A stretch of DNA of 47,153 nucleotides from Fidelibacterota bacterium. Its GTDB lineage: Bacteria; Fidelibacterota; Fidelibacteria; Fidelibacterales; Fidelibacteraceae. The stretch spans positions 1 to 47,153 of the forward strand of contig JAQUPD010000014.1 of assembly GCA_028716785.1 (NCBI GenBank). The letters run 5' to 3'. This document shows positions 16,225 through 25,207 of this stretch, piece after piece. Each line of letters starts with the position of its first letter. Positions within the stretch are counted from its first letter, which is position 1. The notes below the pieces were generated by a model that did not search any database, had not been told where the DNA came from, and saw nothing but the letters and a program-made list of their open reading frames with translations. The position numbers and the translations under genes are program-made.

Positions 16225-18474
16225 TTACGGTGTTATAGGATTATTGGGGCCTTCTTTTAACCGATTGTAACTTTTTAATGCTTCCAGGCGGATATCTTGG
16301 GATAAAGAAGAATCACCAGCAATTTCTAAAAGCGTTGCTTCACAAAGGTCCATAGCCTGAGGGTTGAGATGATACCATCCCAAGGCTTCAAGGGCAACCG
16401 TCCGGATATAATCACTCTCTTTTTCAGAAGCAGCTACTTGTAGAAGGGCAGGAATTGCTTCGGGGAATTGATAATTCCTAAAAATCCGAATCTGATTATT
16501 TTTTTGTTTTTCTGTAAGCGTTGTATCTTGAAGGGAGGATAAAAGGTCATCATAGAGACGGGTATTGGAACTTTTATCGAGACGTTGAAGCGTTTGATTA
16601 ATTTTTTCAAGTTCTTTTTCTGTCTTTAGGGAATCATAATACGTATAACATGTTCCGTCCTCATCGGGCAGAATAACTTCCAAAGCACCACGTGCTGCAA
16701 AGCGGACACGTTTTGATATATCCGATTCAACAACACTTGCCAAAACAGGTAAATATCGTTCCTGCCCTGAAGCACTTATCATATTCATGGATACTCTCCG
16801 AATTAACTCTGATGGATCATAGGCCGCTTTTTCAAGAAGATCGTAAAATGCCGGCGTTCTTAAAATTGCCAAACATTTCAAAGCCTCCAGGCGGACATTT
16901 TCAGAGGGATCTGTGAAAAATATTTGAACCAAGAAATCGTTACTTTTTTCACCTTCCAGCTCAAAAATCTTCCGGATAGCTAAAGCACGAAGCGTTAAAT
17001 CCTCGCTGTGAAGAAGGGATTCCCAAAATTCTTTATCCAACGATTTTTGCATCAATACGGCATCCCACCAAGCCGTTTCCATTGTGCCGTTTGTAAAATG
17101 AAAGGTAGGATCGCCAATGACATGATTTTCCAGATACGTGTTATAACGATGCCATTGCCCAACTCTTGCTCCTCGCGAAACCATGCCGATCAGTTCATTT
17201 GACCAGATATCCTGCTTAACATTCACCGTATTGGCAATGCCAACCAATGAAGCACCTTCTTCCATGATATATGTTCCAGAAATGTAATTTTCTACAAAAA
17301 ATTGTCCATTAAAACACTCATCAAAAATTATCATTCGTGCCATGGGATCTGTTTCAATGATATCTGACGTATAGATGTCCATTGAAGCATAGAAAAGAGA
17401 ATCTTTAAGGATAGATTCTAGGTCATAAAGCCCTTCAAACCATTCATCACCCACGTGGTATTCTTCCTGATAATTTTTACGTCTTTCTTCGGCTTTTTCA
17501 ATACCCTCCCGTTCCCAGGTTAAACGTATTTTACTTCGAAAATAGCGCTTAATGTATTCGGCTGCCTCCATAGGATTTGGAGGATCCTGAAGCCCAAGGA
17601 GATACTGAGTATCATAATCACCATGACAATGAAAAATCGCCATATCAAGGTCTGGATGTTGTAATTCAGCCAGAAGCACTTCTTTAAGATCGGGACGCAT
17701 AGTATGGTAGTAATTTTTTACCGTAGCACCTGGTAAATAAAGCTGTGGAAATTGTTCTTTTAGCATATAAAGCTGATCTTCCCAAGCACTTAGGGCTTCA
17801 CTGTGATACCCATGACCAGCAAATGTAAAGGCATAATCTAAGGCATTCTCCTTGTATTTTTCCTCAGCAGCTTTTTTTAGATAGGCTGCAATGTCTTCAT
17901 ATTTCTGGTCTGAATGGCGAGGCGAAATAATTCGTCCACTATAAATATCTTTTTCAATACGTTGTGGTGAATCTGCCCGAAGAGAATAGTAAAAAAGACG
18001 GGAATCGCTGGTATCCTGACCGATAAAATCAAAGCGAAGATCCAAATCATCATAAAAACGGTCAGAAGCGACGGATGATTGTTGCATATTTTTAAAGAGC
18101 ACTTGATCCATTTTAAAGGCGGATGTTAAATGCTGGGCATCACGAATCATGGGAATAGGAATATCCCCAATAAACACAGTCCCTTCTGTCTCTGGATTCT
18201 CATCAATCCTCTTTTGAATACTATCTCTAATTTCACCAGGATTTTCCCATGCTTTTACATATAAAACGGGACGCAATCCATCATATTCTAATGCTTTCAA
18301 ATAATCTTCCAGTTCTTCCTGGACATATTCATAAGTTTTATCATCAATAAATACCATAATGCCTGGAAGAATATCGGTTAATAGGTTTTTATTTGTATCT
18401 TTCTGAATGATTGGACGGCCACACGCTGAAATTAGAAAAGTGATAAAAAATAAATAGGGTATAATTCGTTTCAT
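16225..18474 (-). CDS. Caspase-fold (C25/clan CD-like) lipoprotein with C-terminal HEAT repeats
   Basis: 749 residues. Lipobox LISAC (Cys18). Residues ~35-460 look like a gingipain/caspase-hemoglobinase fold: GTVFIGDIPIP early, a candidate catalytic His in MAIFHCHGD (H282 or H284), and the candidate Cys in IIFDECFNG (C387), followed by GDPTFHF near 454. The last ~280 residues are alpha-helical with HEAT-like repeats (e.g. SENVRLEALKCLAILR, KRVRFAARGALEVI, YIRTVALEALGWY). It lies 22 bases after the DUF6850-like gene and 9 bases before the M16 gene. A clan CD protease fused to a HEAT scaffold fits cutting of, or docking on, an envelope protein. Catalytic roles are assigned by motif only. Confidence 0.72.
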   Translation of the reverse strand: MKRIIPYLFFITFLISACGRPIIQKDTNKNLLTDILPGIMVFIDDKTYEYVQEELEDYLKALEYDGLRPVLYVKAWENPGEIRDSIQKRIDENPETEGTVFIGDIPIPMIRDAQHLTSAFKMDQVLFKNMQQSSVASDRFYDDLDLRFDFIGQDTSDSRLFYYSLRADSPQRIEKDIYSGRIISPRHSDQKYEDIAAYLKKAAEEKYKENALDYAFTFAGHGYHSEALSAWEDQLYMLKEQFPQLYLPGATVKNYYHTMRPDLKEVLLAELQHPDLDMAIFHCHGDYDTQYLLGLQDPPNPMEAAEYIKRYFRSKIRLTWEREGIEKAEERRKNYQEEYHVGDEWFEGLYDLESILKDSLFYASMDIYTSDIIETDPMARMIIFDECFNGQFFVENYISGTYIMEEGASLVGIANTVNVKQDIWSNELIGMVSRGARVGQWHRYNTYLENHVIGDPTFHFTNGTMETAWWDAVLMQKSLDKEFWESLLHSEDLTLRALAIRKIFELEGEKSNDFLVQIFFTDPSENVRLEALKCLAILRTPAFYDLLEKAAYDPSELIRRVSMNMISASGQERYLPVLASVVESDISKRVRFAARGALEVILPDEDGTCYTYYDSLKTEKELEKINQTLQRLDKSSNTRLYDDLLSSLQDTTLTEKQKNNQIRIFRNYQFPEAIPALLQVAASEKESDYIRTVALEALGWYHLNPQAMDLCEATLLEIAGDSSLSQDIRLEALKSYNRLKEGPNNPITP

Positions 18475-18496
18475 AAAAGGTATTTCTCCTTTTTAA

Positions 18497-19987
18497 TTAT
18501 TTTTTAGGAAAGATTGTTATTTTAAAAAGAAAACGATCGCGATGTGCATGAACGGTTTGGAAATCTTCCATATCTGCCAGCCAAGTGTATGTCACATCCA
18601 GTTGAAGATCAAAACCTGAAAATTTGTGAAGACAAATATCAGTCCCTGTCTCAATTAGAGTATTTCCTGCCGTCATAGCCCATAATTCGTCATTTAATAG
18701 CATGTTCGATAAATCATCGGGCATCTCATGGATAAGTTTTAACTCAGATTCAGAAGAAATTTCCCTAAGAGTTAAGAGATAAAAATTGGACGTTACAGGT
18801 CTTGTTTGATTCATGTTAACATGAAGCTTTGGACCTGCAAAATATTGTTCAGCATAAAGACCTCTTCCGATAAAGGAATCTTCACGCCACATGATAAATC
18901 CATCCAAAGCAATCCCTGCTATTACAGGTTTTTTTTCTCCCATGGCAAAACCAGCAAAAACAGAAAAATCTGAAATTGTTCCTTGATAGAGCGTTATGGG
19001 GAAATCTGGATGTGTGGCCTCCGATATAGATATGTTTCCTTCTGCAAAAAGTGTGGGAGATATAACTTTGTTCTTCGCCATCATGGCGTTTACTTCCCAA
19101 AGAACTCTCTGGGTTGTCCATTCGCCCTGAGGAATGGCATCAATTCCTTCATCTTCTGCATCTCCCTGACTCCACTCGGTTATTATTTCTCCTTTAAACG
19201 TCGAATGTGCCAAGGGATTAGTTTCAAATCCCGCTGATATATCAAAACCCCACCGGGTCTGAAGTCGTTCATAACTGGTTTGTCCACGATAATAAATAGG
19301 ATTCCCAAACCCCCGATAGAGCATAAAAACGGGTTGTAAATTTTGATCCAGACTATATTTTACTGTTTCAATTTCTTCTTTAAACTCAAAAAATGAACCC
19401 GCAAGACTCATGGTATAATTTTTATTGTTATAAACAATTCCTGGCATAATCTCAAAACCATTACGTTTAACTCCTGGTTTGGGGAAGGATTGCTTTATCT
19501 GTTCATCCACAAAATAGGTGATGTTTAATCCACCCATAACATTTTCGCTCAAAGGTTTTTGAATATCCAAGCTCCCTTGAATCCCGCTTAAATTCCAATG
19601 ACCTAACGTAGAATCCCCCAAATAAATAGGGATTAATCCATTTAGGGTGCTATTATGACGAAATGGTCTATTGTATTCTCGATTTTCTCGATACGAGAAT
19701 GTCCCAGAAAAAAGTGTTTTATTTTTCAGTGTTTTGTGTCCAGCAGCGGTGATTGTGTGATATGTTGCTGAACGAAAATCAAGGGGATGATGAATGGAAC
19801 CAGAAATGTTTTCAAGTCCATAACGGTACCATGACCCTTCTGGGACATTGACAACGATGGAAGCCGGATTATTAAAAGCCAATTCAATACCATGAATGAC
19901 AGGAGAATTCGTAAAATATTCTATGGGAGAGGCCAGTAAAATGACAGGAAAAAGGATCATCATTCCTTTAAGAGCGCGTTTCCCCAT
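18497..19987 (-). CDS. DUF6850-like outer-membrane beta-barrel protein (copy 2)
   Basis: 496 residues. A signal peptide (about 1-20, ending LLASP) leads into alternating beta-strands across the whole length, closing with FLFKITIFPKK. The motif MLYRGFGNP...YYRGQTSYERLQ near the middle is the kind of aromatic-rich strand pair found in DUF6850 barrels. The start shares one base with the stop of the DUF4876-like gene (TAATG). Its place as third member of a TonB/DUF4876/DUF6850 set supports the family call, which is otherwise weak by sequence. Confidence 0.7.
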   Translation of the reverse strand: MGKRALKGMMILFPVILLASPIEYFTNSPVIHGIELAFNNPASIVVNVPEGSWYRYGLENISGSIHHPLDFRSATYHTITAAGHKTLKNKTLFSGTFSYRENREYNRPFRHNSTLNGLIPIYLGDSTLGHWNLSGIQGSLDIQKPLSENVMGGLNITYFVDEQIKQSFPKPGVKRNGFEIMPGIVYNNKNYTMSLAGSFFEFKEEIETVKYSLDQNLQPVFMLYRGFGNPIYYRGQTSYERLQTRWGFDISAGFETNPLAHSTFKGEIITEWSQGDAEDEGIDAIPQGEWTTQRVLWEVNAMMAKNKVISPTLFAEGNISISEATHPDFPITLYQGTISDFSVFAGFAMGEKKPVIAGIALDGFIMWREDSFIGRGLYAEQYFAGPKLHVNMNQTRPVTSNFYLLTLREISSESELKLIHEMPDDLSNMLLNDELWAMTAGNTLIETGTDICLHKFSGFDLQLDVTYTWLADMEDFQTVHAHRDRFLFKITIFPKK

Positions 19988-21135
19988 TAAGGCACCTCCC
20001 TGGGGGTTGGTGTCGTGTTAATCTTAAAATCAAAACTGCTGTTATTGGTATCTTTTAAAATAATACGTCCATCAACCATTGTTGTATCCACAACCCGAGC
20101 AACTGACTGACTTGAATAACTGGGCATTCCACCTGTCAAACCCCCATCAATGGATGATGGTAAACGTTTTTTATCAACAAGCGAAGTATTTTCACGATAA
20201 TCCACACCATCAATAACACCCGTTATAGGAAGGAGGAGACATTCATAATTATCATAGCCATGTTCATAGGGATTATCAACTTTCATCAAAAGCAGAGCAT
20301 CATTAAACACGGAGTAGAGAAAATCAATCCCATATTTATGGTGTATTTGAATCATATCGACAGATTCTGTATTATTCACATCCCCTTGATCTTTTACATA
20401 ATATTCAAACTCTGCCATTGAAAGATCCAAAGAGCTTTTATTATACAAAGAATGGTTAATGGCATCCTGAGCAACAATGATAGCTTCTCCGGGTTCAAGG
20501 GGATAATCATTCCCTGTTCCAGGAAACATATACGTATGAATGGCATGGATAAAATCCTCTTCGATATAGCCATATTCTGCATCGCAAATAATCACACTAT
20601 CTAAGTATTGAACTGTTTCAGAATTATTGTAGATTTCAATGAATTGGTCGTGAAAATAGGTGGGAATAGGGTCGGGTTTGGAACCGCTGTAATAAATTTC
20701 AGAAATGACCAAACTTCCTGAGCGAGAAGGTGAAAGTGCAATAGTTATAGTAAGGGTATCATCAGGTTCGGCAAAGAGAACAGCCTGCGATGAATCGCCA
20801 TTTAATGTCCACATTTCACTTCTGTTAAGAACTTCCCAAATTTCTTCTGTTTTAAGAGGCCGTGACACAGAAATACTATAGAGATCTGGAAGAATCTCAG
20901 AAAATATTGCAACTCCGCTGGAATCCGACGTTGTTGAGTAGCGACTCCCATCGGTTAAAGAAAGAAGCGTAATAGATGCCCCGGCTGTGCTTTTAAAAGA
21001 TCCAGTGCTAAAAATTGTTTTATCTTGAAGGTGTATTTTTAGGTTAAAATGAGCAGACGTGGGGGTGTCGGGAACGTCAACACATGCTGTAATCATGATA
21101 ATGACTGTAAAAAACAAAATAATTGAATGTTTCAT
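19987..21135 (-). CDS. DUF4876-like surface lipoprotein with lamin-tail-like domain (copy 2)
   Basis: 382 residues from ATG 21135, chosen because AAGGAG lies 8 bases upstream; a GTG at 21141 is too close to it. The lipobox is MITAC (Cys at about 18). An N-terminal Ig-like region contains GASITLLSLTDGSRYSTTSD. The lamin-tail-like region begins LVISEIYYSG and includes FIEIYNN and AIIVAQDAINHSLYN, matching copy 1. The C terminus ends in a near-identical pattern in both copies (DTNNSSFDFKI here, DTDNSTIDFVKL in copy 1). It follows TonB receptor 2 with a 2-base gap. Surface ligand capture is inferred. Confidence 0.78.
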   Translation of the reverse strand: MKHSIILFFTVIIMITACVDVPDTPTSAHFNLKIHLQDKTIFSTGSFKSTAGASITLLSLTDGSRYSTTSDSSGVAIFSEILPDLYSISVSRPLKTEEIWEVLNRSEMWTLNGDSSQAVLFAEPDDTLTITIALSPSRSGSLVISEIYYSGSKPDPIPTYFHDQFIEIYNNSETVQYLDSVIICDAEYGYIEEDFIHAIHTYMFPGTGNDYPLEPGEAIIVAQDAINHSLYNKSSLDLSMAEFEYYVKDQGDVNNTESVDMIQIHHKYGIDFLYSVFNDALLLMKVDNPYEHGYDNYECLLLPITGVIDGVDYRENTSLVDKKRLPSSIDGGLTGGMPSYSSQSVARVVDTTMVDGRIILKDTNNSSFDFKINTTPTPREVP

Positions 21136-21137
21136 GC

Positions 21138-23825
21138 TCACTTCTCCTTGCGGGCAAACAGATTATCCGCCTGGACACTTAATTCTAATCCAAAATAGAG
21201 ATCAGGATTTAGTCGAATATACGATTCAGAAGGGGTTCTTTTTCGTTGATAAAGAGGATGAGAATTCAAAAAATTGTTCACAAAAAAGCTGATTCTGGCA
21301 TTGTCACCGAGCCCTTTTGTCGCTCTAAAATTAAAGACCCACACATTTTTAATATTTTCTTCTTTAAAATTATATTCAGGTTGTGAGCGAATAAACGCGT
21401 TTCCCTCTTCTTGGGAAAGAAGCACTCTTTCTCCACTGGGTGTTAAATAACCAATTGCTAAAGAATCCTCAAGACCTAAAAAACGATCTCTGTCAAAAAC
21501 GACCTGTTGTGCAGAAAGCGTGACCCACGCAGCAAGTTCTTTTATCCTAAAATCAACAATGTAATTCACTAAAAATTTGTCTGCTTCCATGGTAATGGGT
21601 TTCCAGAAGGGTTTGATACGCTCATCAAGAATAGGATCATACCGATAGGTTGTAGCATAATCATACGCCCCTTCTTTTTCACTCGTTGTATACGTATAAG
21701 CCCCCTCAATCCGAAATTGCACATTTAAGGGGGTAAGGGGTTTTGATTGAATGCTGGCTTCAATCCCCTTTGAATAGGTCGTTAAACTATTATCCCACAG
21801 GGAATATGTGGTAAAAACAGAGTCCATAATGGGCATAGCAGGATCATCACGATTATACTTATAGACAAAAATCGGACGGGTTAAGGTGGTAGCAAAGCCA
21901 TTGTCTGTTACATTTTGAAAACCAGATAGAGATACACCAAATTTCCCAATTTTCTGATCAATACTTACTTCAACTTTATTTTGAATAGATGCTTTTAAAT
22001 CTGGATTTTCAAGGGAATAAATGTACGTTGAAACAATAACACGGTTGTTGATAAAATCGTTTATATCATCGACATCAAAATAGATAGGATTGGGATAAAG
22101 CATACCGAGGGAAGGAGTTTTTGATGTTCGCCCGTACCCAATGCGAAAGCGGGTATTTTGATGGGGAGAGAGCATAAGATTTACACGGGGATTCAAGTAA
22201 GAACCATGATGTGTTGCTGCAAAGGAATTTTTCCCATACGATTCATAGCGAAGCCCTACATTCATTTGATAATCTATCCAAAGCCGTCCTTTAATTTGAT
22301 CTTCAGCATAGAAACTGGTTGTCGAAAGTGCAGGAATATCATCATAAGATCGAGGACGTTCTCGCTTATTGGTATTGATGGTAGGTGGTTTTAGCGGATC
22401 ATAAATTCGTCCTTCACCATCATTAAATTCCACACGCCATGTTACACCGGCCAATAGCGTATGCGTTGTGTTCTCTAAATTCAGGTTTTGGTTATAACTC
22501 ACATCTTGATAAATATTCCAAGCGCGCCCTTTTACGTGGAGTTCAGAGAGATAATTTTGAACAAAGATGCCTTCTTGCCATCCCTCTGTCATTCGATCAG
22601 AAACATACGTGTTATCTGTGCTAATAAGCTGTTTTCGATATGAATTTTGACGCGTCATGTTGATGGAAAAATTATAGTCAATTTTCTGAGTAATGGAAAG
22701 AAGGTAGGTGGTTTGATTGCTAAATCGCAACGTGTAATCTCGGTTATATTTCTCAGTCAGATAAAGATCATCGGGACGTAATCCCTGTTCATCAAAGGAG
22801 CGCGTGTAATAGAGTCTGTTTTTTAGGGTTAGAATATTATCCATAAGGACAGATGTCATGCTCAGCTGACCTGAAACCCGAGAATAATTTTCTTCTGGAA
22901 TTCGGATATTGCGTACACTGTGTGCGTAATTAAGATTATAATCAATTTGCTGATTAAAAAGTTGAAAGCCACCACCAAGGTTTGCTTCTTGATTATTAAA
23001 ATTGTACTTCACTCTTAAATTATGACGATCAAGCCCTGTTTTTGTTTTTACAGTAATAATTCCAGAAGTAAGATCGCCATATTTTACTGAGGGAATGCCA
23101 CGAATAACCTCGACTTCTTCTAAATTATCAGCGGGTATTTGACGCATATCCAAACCGGAATTTGCCGTTGATAGTACATCACCACTGCTGGTTGTTGTTT
23201 TTGTATCTAATTGCAAATTGGCATTGTTTGATAAAGGAATATTGTCAATAATAATCTGTGTCCCAAAGTGTTCATTGGAAGATGCATCGCTATCTGTTAC
23301 ATTGTTTCGCAAGGATATTTGCTTTTTTTCTGCCATGGTTGGATTTTCAAAACGCTGTCCCGGCACTAAAAGCATAACATCTGCTAAACTGGATGCCTGT
23401 AAATGTTCTATTTCACCACTTTGTATTTTTGTGGTTGTCTCAACAGCATCAGGAATTAATTCGCGCTCTGCAAGAACGATGACATCCCCAATCCGGAAAT
23501 AATCGAGCACCATTTGGACGGTTATCGTTTTTGACTCCCCAGGAGTAAGCGCTATAGTATCTACATGGGTTTTATATCCCATATAAGATACTTTCATAAG
23601 AATGTCCCCTGCCGGTAGCCGCATGCTAAAATAGCCATTTTTATCCGTGCTACATCCTGTTTTGTGTTCCGGAAAAATTATATTTGCCGCCTGAAGAGGA
23701 TCCCCTTTTTCATCAACAACTGTCCCACGCAAAATTCCTGTTTCTTCACCAAAAAGAACCGTCCAAAAACAGAAAAATATCAAAAATATTTTCGCTATAC
23801 TTTTCATTACAAAGGATTTATGCAT
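21138..23825 (-). CDS. TonB-dependent outer-membrane receptor (copy 2)
   Basis: 895 residues. Signal peptide to about residue 27, carboxypeptidase-regulatory-like domain about 28-110 (GTVVDEKGDPLQAANIIFP), plug about 130-265 with IEHLQASSLADVMLLVPGQ and IPADNLEEVEVIRGIPSVKYG, then a long barrel ending LYFGLELSVQADNLFARKEK. The ribosome site at 23825 is weak; 23807 (MKSIAKIFLIFF) is an alternative that gives a tidier signal peptide. It is the first gene of a five-gene operon with a recognisable promoter about 80 bases upstream. It is paralogous to copy 1; the extracellular loops differ, so the ligands may differ. Confidence 0.93.
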   Translation of the reverse strand: MHKSFVMKSIAKIFLIFFCFWTVLFGEETGILRGTVVDEKGDPLQAANIIFPEHKTGCSTDKNGYFSMRLPAGDILMKVSYMGYKTHVDTIALTPGESKTITVQMVLDYFRIGDVIVLAERELIPDAVETTTKIQSGEIEHLQASSLADVMLLVPGQRFENPTMAEKKQISLRNNVTDSDASSNEHFGTQIIIDNIPLSNNANLQLDTKTTTSSGDVLSTANSGLDMRQIPADNLEEVEVIRGIPSVKYGDLTSGIITVKTKTGLDRHNLRVKYNFNNQEANLGGGFQLFNQQIDYNLNYAHSVRNIRIPEENYSRVSGQLSMTSVLMDNILTLKNRLYYTRSFDEQGLRPDDLYLTEKYNRDYTLRFSNQTTYLLSITQKIDYNFSINMTRQNSYRKQLISTDNTYVSDRMTEGWQEGIFVQNYLSELHVKGRAWNIYQDVSYNQNLNLENTTHTLLAGVTWRVEFNDGEGRIYDPLKPPTINTNKRERPRSYDDIPALSTTSFYAEDQIKGRLWIDYQMNVGLRYESYGKNSFAATHHGSYLNPRVNLMLSPHQNTRFRIGYGRTSKTPSLGMLYPNPIYFDVDDINDFINNRVIVSTYIYSLENPDLKASIQNKVEVSIDQKIGKFGVSLSGFQNVTDNGFATTLTRPIFVYKYNRDDPAMPIMDSVFTTYSLWDNSLTTYSKGIEASIQSKPLTPLNVQFRIEGAYTYTTSEKEGAYDYATTYRYDPILDERIKPFWKPITMEADKFLVNYIVDFRIKELAAWVTLSAQQVVFDRDRFLGLEDSLAIGYLTPSGERVLLSQEEGNAFIRSQPEYNFKEENIKNVWVFNFRATKGLGDNARISFFVNNFLNSHPLYQRKRTPSESYIRLNPDLYFGLELSVQADNLFARKEK

Positions 23826-23905
23826 ATCTTATTGCAGAATAATTTCTCTCTTTATGTAATCGGCATCCACTTCTTGCATGATGGTACATCTCATTCTTCT
23901 ATCAC

Positions 23906-23934
23906 ATTCTATTGATTTTAAATTTACATGACAA
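23906..23934 (-). promoter_or_regulatory. sigma70-like promoter of the TonB-2/protease operon
   Basis: On the minus strand TTGTCA (23929-23934) and TAGAAT (23906-23911) are 17 bases apart, with an A/T-rich spacer. The -10 box lies about 80 bases before the TonB-2 start codon, leaving a leader of about 70 bases. No repressor operator such as a clear Fur box was recognised in it. Confidence 0.6.
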
Positions 23935-24096
23935 GCAAAATGATATAAAGTAAAACTGTGATTTTTAAAGAATATTTTGCCAAAACGGCTAAAAATTTAT
24001 AATTATTAAAAATTTATTTAACTGTCAAAAACATGTTCTTTCTCAAAAATAAAGACATTAGTTCCTTGGCTGCCCCTCTACACGTCTCTTTTTCTA

Positions 24097-25131
24097 TTAT
24101 TTCTCAACGATATAGTGATGAAAACCTGAAGACATTTTTTCTTGAAAGGATTCGGAATCCTTCCGGAAAAGAAAATAGCCTTCTATAGAAGGTAAAGTTT
24201 CAACCCAGGGAAAGGCATCTTCTCCCAAAACAATACAGGCAGTTGCAATGGCATCGGCTTCAGCGCATGTTGGAGCAATAATGGTAGCACTTGAGAGGAT
24301 ATGATTTACGGGATAACCCGTCTTTGGATCAAGGGTGTGGGAAATGCGCCGACCTTCGTGGATATAATAATTTCGATAATCACCAGATGTTGCTACACCT
24401 TGGTTTGAAACTGAAATAATTAAATTGATAGCATCCCCCGGCATGGCATTATCCACAGGTCGCTCAATTCCAAGTCGCCAAGGTCGACCTTTTACTGTGC
24501 CACTGGCATAGACTTCTCCACCAATTTCAACCAAGCAGTTTTCAAATCCCCGATTTTTTAAATAGTCTGCAACAGCATCCACGCCATATCCCTTTGCAAT
24601 GGCTGCAAGATCAAGATGAACCCGTGAATCTTTTTTATATAACTTGTTCTCATCAAAACCAATAAGATCAAATCCGACATATTCAAGACACCGAGCAATT
24701 TCAAGACTATCAGGAACCTTTTTCTCTGTTGAGCCTGCACCAAATCCCCACAAATCAACTAAGGGGCCTACTGTTGGATCAAAAGCACCCTTTGACGTTT
24801 CCCATATCGTTTTTGACAGATGAATCACTCTCGCGAAATCGGAAGAAATGGTTAAAGTGTCGTCGCTACTCATCTGATTAAAGTGTGAAATTTCACTTTC
24901 TGGATCCCATAAATTCATTTGTTTATTTATTGCATGAAGCACAGAATCAATACTGTCATGAATCTGGAGTCGATGCGCTTCATCCATATCTGGCGCATCA
25001 ATGCTTACTGTATAGAAAGTTCCCATGGTTTGTCCAGTAAACCGATTAACCCTCTGTGGTGATTCGCATCCTCCCAAAAAAAGACTAAGAGAGAAGAGAA
25101 GAAACACACCGTTTATTTTTTTAAAAATCAT
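24097..25131 (-). CDS. apbE: ApbE-type FAD:protein FMN transferase (lipoprotein)
   Basis: 344 residues. Lipobox LGGC (Cys at about 22) places it outside the cytoplasmic membrane. Family motifs occur in order: TMGTFYTVSI, AFDPTVGPLVDLWGF, DLAAIAKGYGVDAVADYL, GGEVYASG, GVATSGDYRNYY, ISHTLDPKTGYPV and ADAIATACIVLG. ApbE attaches FMN from FAD to a Thr/Ser of partner proteins with FMN-binding domains, using Mg2+. I see no FMN-binding (RnfG/NqrC-type) partner or clear acceptor motif in the window, so its target is elsewhere or unrecognised. It lies 271 bases upstream of TonB-2 and is probably a separate unit from it. Confidence 0.95.
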   Translation of the reverse strand: MIFKKINGVFLLFSLSLFLGGCESPQRVNRFTGQTMGTFYTVSIDAPDMDEAHRLQIHDSIDSVLHAINKQMNLWDPESEISHFNQMSSDDTLTISSDFARVIHLSKTIWETSKGAFDPTVGPLVDLWGFGAGSTEKKVPDSLEIARCLEYVGFDLIGFDENKLYKKDSRVHLDLAAIAKGYGVDAVADYLKNRGFENCLVEIGGEVYASGTVKGRPWRLGIERPVDNAMPGDAINLIISVSNQGVATSGDYRNYYIHEGRRISHTLDPKTGYPVNHILSSATIIAPTCAEADAIATACIVLGEDAFPWVETLPSIEGYFLFRKDSESFQEKMSSGFHHYIVEK

Positions 25132-25207
25132 CTTATACTGCCTTATATTTCAATTCCGTAAGTAAAGGTGTCTACATTTTTAACATTTTTACCTGTATCT
25201 CGTTGTG

